Shown in pieces: positions 14,000 through 17,624 of a stretch of 17,624 nt of DNA. The notes under the pieces were generated by a model. It made no database searches. It was not told where the DNA came from and worked only from the letters and a program-made list of their open reading frames with translations. Each line of letters opens with the position of its first letter. Positions within the stretch are counted from its first letter, which is position 1. Position numbers and translations under genes: made by a program. Source of the stretch: Paludibacter sp. UBA6032 (GTDB lineage Bacteria; Bacteroidota; Bacteroidia; Bacteroidales; Paludibacteraceae). Location of the stretch: contig DIZI01000036.1 of assembly GCA_002427885.1 (NCBI GenBank), positions 1-17,624 of the forward strand, read 5' to 3'.

Positions 14000-14865
14000 A
14001 ACACTTTCCACCATCAGAATTAATCATAAATAACGATGGAAGTATTTTCCACTTACATATAAAACCGGAACAACTGGCAGACAATGTCATTTTGGTGGGT
14101 GATCCCGGTCGTGTCGCCTTAGTTGCAGCTCATTTCGACACGCAGGAATGTTCAGTTTCAAGTCGTGAATTCAACACAATAACAGGAACATACAAAGGCA
14201 AACGAATTTCTGTTATTTCTACCGGTATCGGTACAGACAACATCGATATTGTAATGAATGAATTGGATGCACTTTCAAATATAGATTTTGAAACGCGTAC
14301 AGAGAAAGCCGGTTTCCGACAGTTGACCATTATCCGAATTGGAACTTCCGGTGGTATGCAACCGGAGATTCCGCTCGGAAGTTTCTTAATTTCAGAAAAA
14401 TCCATTGGATTTGACGGTATGTTAAATTTCTATGCCGGTCGCGATTCGGTCAGCGATTTGGAATTTGAGGAAGCAATGAAAAAACATCTGCAATGGAATC
14501 CTCAACTGGCAGCTCCCTATGTGGTTGATGCCGATATTGAGTTGATTAACCGGATAGGGAAAAACGATATGCTACGCGGTGTAACCATCTCTGCTAATGG
14601 ATTTTATGGGCCTCAGGGTCGCGTTTTACGCATTGATCTGGCCGATATGCAGATCAACGATAAAATTGAAAGTTTTAGATTTGGAAAATTTAAAATTACA
14701 AACTATGAAATGGAAGGTTCAGCCATTGCCGGCTTATCCAAATTAATGGGACACAAAGCTATGACCGTTTGTTGCATTATTGCCAATCGCAGGATCGAAG
14801 ATGCCATGACCGATTATAAAACTCATATTGAGAAACTGGTAAAAACTGTTTTAGAAAGAATCTAG
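13996..14865 (+). CDS. Nucleoside phosphorylase, uridine-phosphorylase-like (PNP/UDP family 1)
   Basis: A 289-residue cytoplasmic enzyme that would split a nucleoside with phosphate to base and (deoxy)ribose 1-phosphate. Family landmarks are in order: VGDPGRV (34-40, phosphate loop), STGIGTDN (75-82), RIGTSGGM (114-121, phosphate and sugar binding), NGFYGPQGR (201-209) and YEMEGSAI (238-245, where Met-Glu contact ribose). The layout points to the uridine phosphorylase branch rather than hexameric purine phosphorylase; the base specificity is inferred. A Bacteroidetes-type promoter precedes it. The acetyltransferase gene follows after 49 bp without an obvious terminator. Confidence 0.88.
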   Translation: MKHFPPSELIINNDGSIFHLHIKPEQLADNVILVGDPGRVALVAAHFDTQECSVSSREFNTITGTYKGKRISVISTGIGTDNIDIVMNELDALSNIDFETRTEKAGFRQLTIIRIGTSGGMQPEIPLGSFLISEKSIGFDGMLNFYAGRDSVSDLEFEEAMKKHLQWNPQLAAPYVVDADIELINRIGKNDMLRGVTISANGFYGPQGRVLRIDLADMQINDKIESFRFGKFKITNYEMEGSAIAGLSKLMGHKAMTVCCIIANRRIEDAMTDYKTHIEKLVKTVLERI

Positions 14866-14914
14866 GATTACCTCCAATTAGCAAATAATTAATGAATCAA
14901 TTGAAAATTAGTCC

Positions 14915-15499
14915 ATGATAACTGATAAAGCCTCCTATAGGTATTATTTGGAAAGAGATTTAAAAGCTTATCAACTGGAGAAGCTTTCCTTTTATAATTA
15001 TTGTTGGATGGATAGTTTGCGGTTTCAGAGAAGGTTGCGCAAAATAGAATATTTGAATAATGTAAAACGTAAAAATATATTTTGCAGGATTCAGTTAATT
15101 TTACTTGAAATCAGTAATCATCATCTAGCTACACGACTGGGGTTTTCCGTACCTAAAAATGTATTTGGAGCTGGGCTTTGCTTTGTTCATTACGGAACAA
15201 TAGTGGTGAGTGCAAGAGCAAAAATCGGAGAGAATTGCCGGATTCATCCTTCTACATCTATAGGTGACTATAACGGCGTGCCAACAATTGGGGACAATGT
15301 TTATATTGGACCCGGTGCTAAGATTTTCGGGAATATAACCATTGGAAATAATGTTGCCATTGGAGCTAATGCAGTTGTAAACAGCGATATACCAGACAAC
15401 GTTACGGTTGGAGGCATTCCTGCAAAAATAATTTCCCAAAAATCATCGATTGATCAAGATGTTTTTCCGGAAAGCCTGATAATTCAGAAAAAAAAATGA
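14915..15499 (+). CDS. Serine acetyltransferase-like hexapeptide-repeat acyltransferase
   Basis: A 194-residue protein. Residues 1-75 are helical and basic. Residues about 85-172 form a left-handed beta-helix of hexapeptide repeats (AKIGENCRI, PTIGDNVYI, NITIGNNVAI, GANAVV, GGIPAKII). The likely catalytic His is H92 in FVHYGTIVV, in the place of the SAT active site. It is shorter than cysteine-pathway CysE and looks like the LbH_SAT relatives often found in surface-polysaccharide clusters, so the acceptor may be a sugar rather than serine. The substrate is unknown. The last codons overlap the start of mnmE (ATGA), so the two are translationally coupled. No cysK neighbour is present. Confidence 0.85.
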   Translation: MITDKASYRYYLERDLKAYQLEKLSFYNYCWMDSLRFQRRLRKIEYLNNVKRKNIFCRIQLILLEISNHHLATRLGFSVPKNVFGAGLCFVHYGTIVVSARAKIGENCRIHPSTSIGDYNGVPTIGDNVYIGPGAKIFGNITIGNNVAIGANAVVNSDIPDNVTVGGIPAKIISQKSSIDQDVFPESLIIQKKK

Positions 15500-16893
15500 T
15501 AAAAAATACAACCATAGCTGCCATATCAACTGCTCCCGGAATTGGAGGAATTGCTGTGATACGTGTATCCGGAATCGATGCATTAAAGTACTGCAATGCA
15601 ATTTTTGATTCACAAAGGGAATCATTTTCTCTAGAAAAGCTTGAAGCTAATACGGTTATTTTTGGAAGAATTATCAACTCAAAAGCAGAATTAGTCGACG
15701 AAGTATTGCTGACTGTTTTTCGTGCCCCTCATTCGTTTACAGGCGAAAATATAGTGGAAATTTCCTGCCATGGTTCTACATTTATACAGCAGCAAATTTT
15801 ACAATTACTTCTGGAACAGGGCTGCGAATTGGCTCAACCGGGCGAATTCACCCAACGGGCTTTTCTTCATGGGAAAATGGATCTCTCACAAGCTGAAGCC
15901 GTAGCCGACTTAATTGCATCTACATCCGTTGCATCACATCGCATGGCGATGAACCAAATGCGAGGCGGGTTCTCAAATGAATTACTGAAACTCCGAACCA
16001 AGTTACTTAATTTCGTTTCATTAGTGGAATTAGAACTTGATTTTAACGAAGAAGATGTTGAATTTGCAAACCGTACCCAACTAAAAACATTAGCGACCAA
16101 TATTGAAAAGCTGATATCAAAGCTTTCAGAGTCTTTTCGTATTGGCAATGCCCTGAAAAAAGGAATTCCTGTAGCTTTGGTAGGTGAAACCAATGTCGGA
16201 AAATCAACTTTACTCAACGTTCTTTTAAATGAGGAAAAAGCCATTGTGTCTGAGATTCACGGCACCACACGTGATGTGATTGAAGATTCCATCAATATAA
16301 ATGGTATAACTTTCCGTTTCATTGATACTGCAGGAATCCGGGACACCAAGGATAAAATTGAAAACATGGGTATAGAGCGTACCTATCAGAAAATCGAACA
16401 AGCCTCAATCGTACTCTGGATAGTAGATTGTACAGAACTAAGTGAACATATTGAATGGCTCACCGAACGAATCGCCAAACGTGCAACCGGCAAAAAAATT
16501 ATTTTGGTTTTTAATAAAATTGATAAAATTGCTGAAGAAGAACGCGAAGTACTTGGACTCCTTTTTGAGCAGTTTGAAGGCGAACGCATTTATATTTCGG
16601 CACGTGAACGCATCAATACTGAAGGTCTTCAAAATGCGCTGATAAAAGCAGCTGAGTTACCTGAAATAACAGAGAGTGATGTCGTGGTAAACAATGTTCG
16701 ACATTTTGAAGCTTTACAACATGCTCATTCCGCAATTTGTCGTGTAATCGATGGAATTGAATCGGGTATTTCCGGTGACTTCCTGTCACAAGATATACGT
16801 GATTGCATGCATCATTTGGGTGAAATCACTGGGCAAATATCCAATGATGAAATTCTTGGAAATATTTTCAGTAAGTTCTGTATCGGAAAATAA
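15496..16893 (+). CDS. mnmE: tRNA modification GTPase MnmE (cmnm5U34 synthesis)
   Basis: A 465-residue GTPase that works with MnmG to add the carboxymethylaminomethyl group to U34 of certain tRNAs. The N-terminal tetrahydrofolate-binding domain (about 1-120) begins TIAAISTAPGIGGIAVIRVSG. A helical domain follows, carrying the G domain: G1 GETNVGKS (230-237), G2 GTTRD (256-260), G3 DTAG (277-280) and G4 NKID (340-343). The invariant C-terminal FCIGK (461-465) contains the catalytic Cys. Length and all motifs are normal. The start overlaps the preceding acetyltransferase stop by 4 nt. No clear terminator follows before the converging nagB. Confidence 0.97.
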   Translation: MIKNTTIAAISTAPGIGGIAVIRVSGIDALKYCNAIFDSQRESFSLEKLEANTVIFGRIINSKAELVDEVLLTVFRAPHSFTGENIVEISCHGSTFIQQQILQLLLEQGCELAQPGEFTQRAFLHGKMDLSQAEAVADLIASTSVASHRMAMNQMRGGFSNELLKLRTKLLNFVSLVELELDFNEEDVEFANRTQLKTLATNIEKLISKLSESFRIGNALKKGIPVALVGETNVGKSTLLNVLLNEEKAIVSEIHGTTRDVIEDSININGITFRFIDTAGIRDTKDKIENMGIERTYQKIEQASIVLWIVDCTELSEHIEWLTERIAKRATGKKIILVFNKIDKIAEEEREVLGLLFEQFEGERIYISARERINTEGLQNALIKAAELPEITESDVVVNNVRHFEALQHAHSAICRVIDGIESGISGDFLSQDIRDCMHHLGEITGQISNDEILGNIFSKFCIGK

Positions 16894-16984
16894 CTCTCAC
16901 TATTTCATTTGTATTTACCTTGATTATATGTAAAAAAGAAAGCACAATACAGAATATCAGATTTAATTATCCGATTTTCCAACA

Positions 16985-17624
16985 TTAATATAAATCTATT
17001 TTATACTCAACAAAAGCCTCAATTGCCTCGTAAGAAGCCAAGCCAAGGTTATTATAAAGTGTTGCTGTAGTCTGATTTCGGTCTTCAGCACGTTGCCAGA
17101 ATAATCGTTCATCGTTGCCCATAAACGGAGCACTTTCCATTTGCGATTGGTGTTTGAGTATTGAATGACGTTTTTTCCGCAATTGTTCAGGACTTATGGG
17201 TACTGCCATTTCGATGTGGTCAATTTCCCACTCGGCCCATGCACCACGATACATCCAAATGCGACAGTCTTTTATCCACGGTTCGTTTTTCAGTTCCTGA
17301 ATCGCCGCCAAAGCACCGTCCAAACAAATTTTATGTGTACCGTGCGGATCAGCCAGGTCGCCGGCAGCAAAGATTTGATGTGGTTCGATAGAATTCAAAA
17401 ATTCCATAATAATATATACATCAGCTGCATTAAGTTTGTTTTTTTGAACTTTTCCGGTTTCGTAAAATGGAAGATCAAGAAAGTGGATATTTTCGGGTTT
17501 TACACCTACGAAACGACAGGCTGAACGGGCCTCTTCACGCCGCAACTGTGCTTTTACAAACAAAACATCGGCTGTGTCCAGATCTCCCGGTTGTTTTATT
17601 TCTTTAACCCATCTTGCAGCATTT
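16985..17624 (-). CDS. nagB: NagB-type glucosamine-6-phosphate deaminase, C-terminal PIG-L-like part (partial)
   Basis: The frame is open through the right edge of the window, so the 5' part is missing; about 212 codons are seen. The visible part is a PIG-L/LmbE-like domain: LFVKAQLRREEARSACR, then FLDLPFYETG, then AAGDLADPHGTH with the second zinc-binding His motif, then ILKHQSQMESAPFMG. As I recall, Bacteroidales NagB is a fusion of about 660 residues, with the sugar-isomerase-type deaminase domain first and this domain last. The N-terminal HPDD motif of PIG-L and the whole deaminase domain lie outside the window, so the deaminase call rests on this domain pairing. The role would be converting glucosamine 6-phosphate to fructose 6-phosphate and ammonia. 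Confidence 0.85.
   Translation of the reverse strand, partial: NAARWVKEIKQPGDLDTADVLFVKAQLRREEARSACRFVGVKPENIHFLDLPFYETGKVQKNKLNAADVYIIMEFLNSIEPHQIFAAGDLADPHGTHKICLDGALAAIQELKNEPWIKDCRIWMYRGAWAEWEIDHIEMAVPISPEQLRKKRHSILKHQSQMESAPFMGNDERLFWQRAEDRNQTTATLYNNLGLASYEAIEAFVEYKIDLY

Noticed and set aside
15125..15439. Minus-strand open frame opposite the acetyltransferase
   Set aside because: It is a shadow of the hexapeptide repeats with no protein family features.
16894..16984. Terminator between mnmE and nagB
   Set aside because: I could not find a stem of useful length with a T tract in this 91-bp gap.

Overview
The window looks like a stretch of chromosome from an AT-rich member of the Bacteroidetes, most likely the order Bacteroidales. 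The evidence is: several promoters of the Bacteroidetes form TTTG-N19-21-TAnnTTTG; almost no Shine-Dalgarno sequences; Bacteroidales-type families (a DUF5715-like protein, and a NagB whose C-terminal part is a PIG-L domain); and MnmE with the GETNVGKS P-loop. Most genes are housekeeping or metabolic. I see no phage, IS transposase, CRISPR array, toxin-antitoxin pair, defence cassette, rRNA or tRNA.

Layout. 1-100: the right end of a 42-43 bp tandem repeat that runs off the left edge. 153-1710 (+): an atypical SDR (CSP41-like) and a group II truncated haemoglobin, closed by a strong terminator. 1764-3263 (-): an NfsB-like nitroreductase and a membrane-anchored DUF5715-like protein with M15-peptidase-type zinc ligands. 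3496-6522 (+): a nucleotide-sugar cluster (sugar-phosphate nucleotidyltransferase, galE, manA) with its own promoter, a long hairpin between galE and manA, and a strong terminator at the end. 6704-8333 (+): a two-gene unit with a textbook promoter, holding a small secreted protein of unknown function and a secreted GH43 arabinanase. 8382-9749 (-): an exported repeat protein that appears to lack the usual C-terminal part of its relatives. 9750-10125: divergent promoters. 10126-10971 (+): lipA. 10981-11077: a MITE-like inverted-repeat element. 11102-12495 (-): an NfeD/ClpP-class membrane protease gene broken by three in-frame stops and one frameshift. 12742-13804 (+): a lone ECF sigma factor, a terminator and a short FolK-like protein. 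13996-16893 (+): a nucleoside phosphorylase, a hexapeptide acetyltransferase and mnmE; the last two overlap by 4 nt. 16985-17624 (-): the 3' part of nagB, cut by the window edge.

How the genes work together. The nucleotidyltransferase, GalE and ManA plausibly interconvert hexose phosphates and supply nucleotide sugars for cell-envelope glycans. The GH43 and its tightly coupled secreted partner form a small arabinan-degrading unit with no SusC/SusD pair beside it. LipA, MnmE, NagB and the phosphorylase are independent core functions. The points most worth following up are the decaying NfeD protease with a perfect palindrome across its first stop codon, the MITE-like element next to it, the galE-manA hairpin, the peptidase-like DUF5715 protein and the edge tandem repeat. 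I found no convincing previously undescribed multi-gene system.
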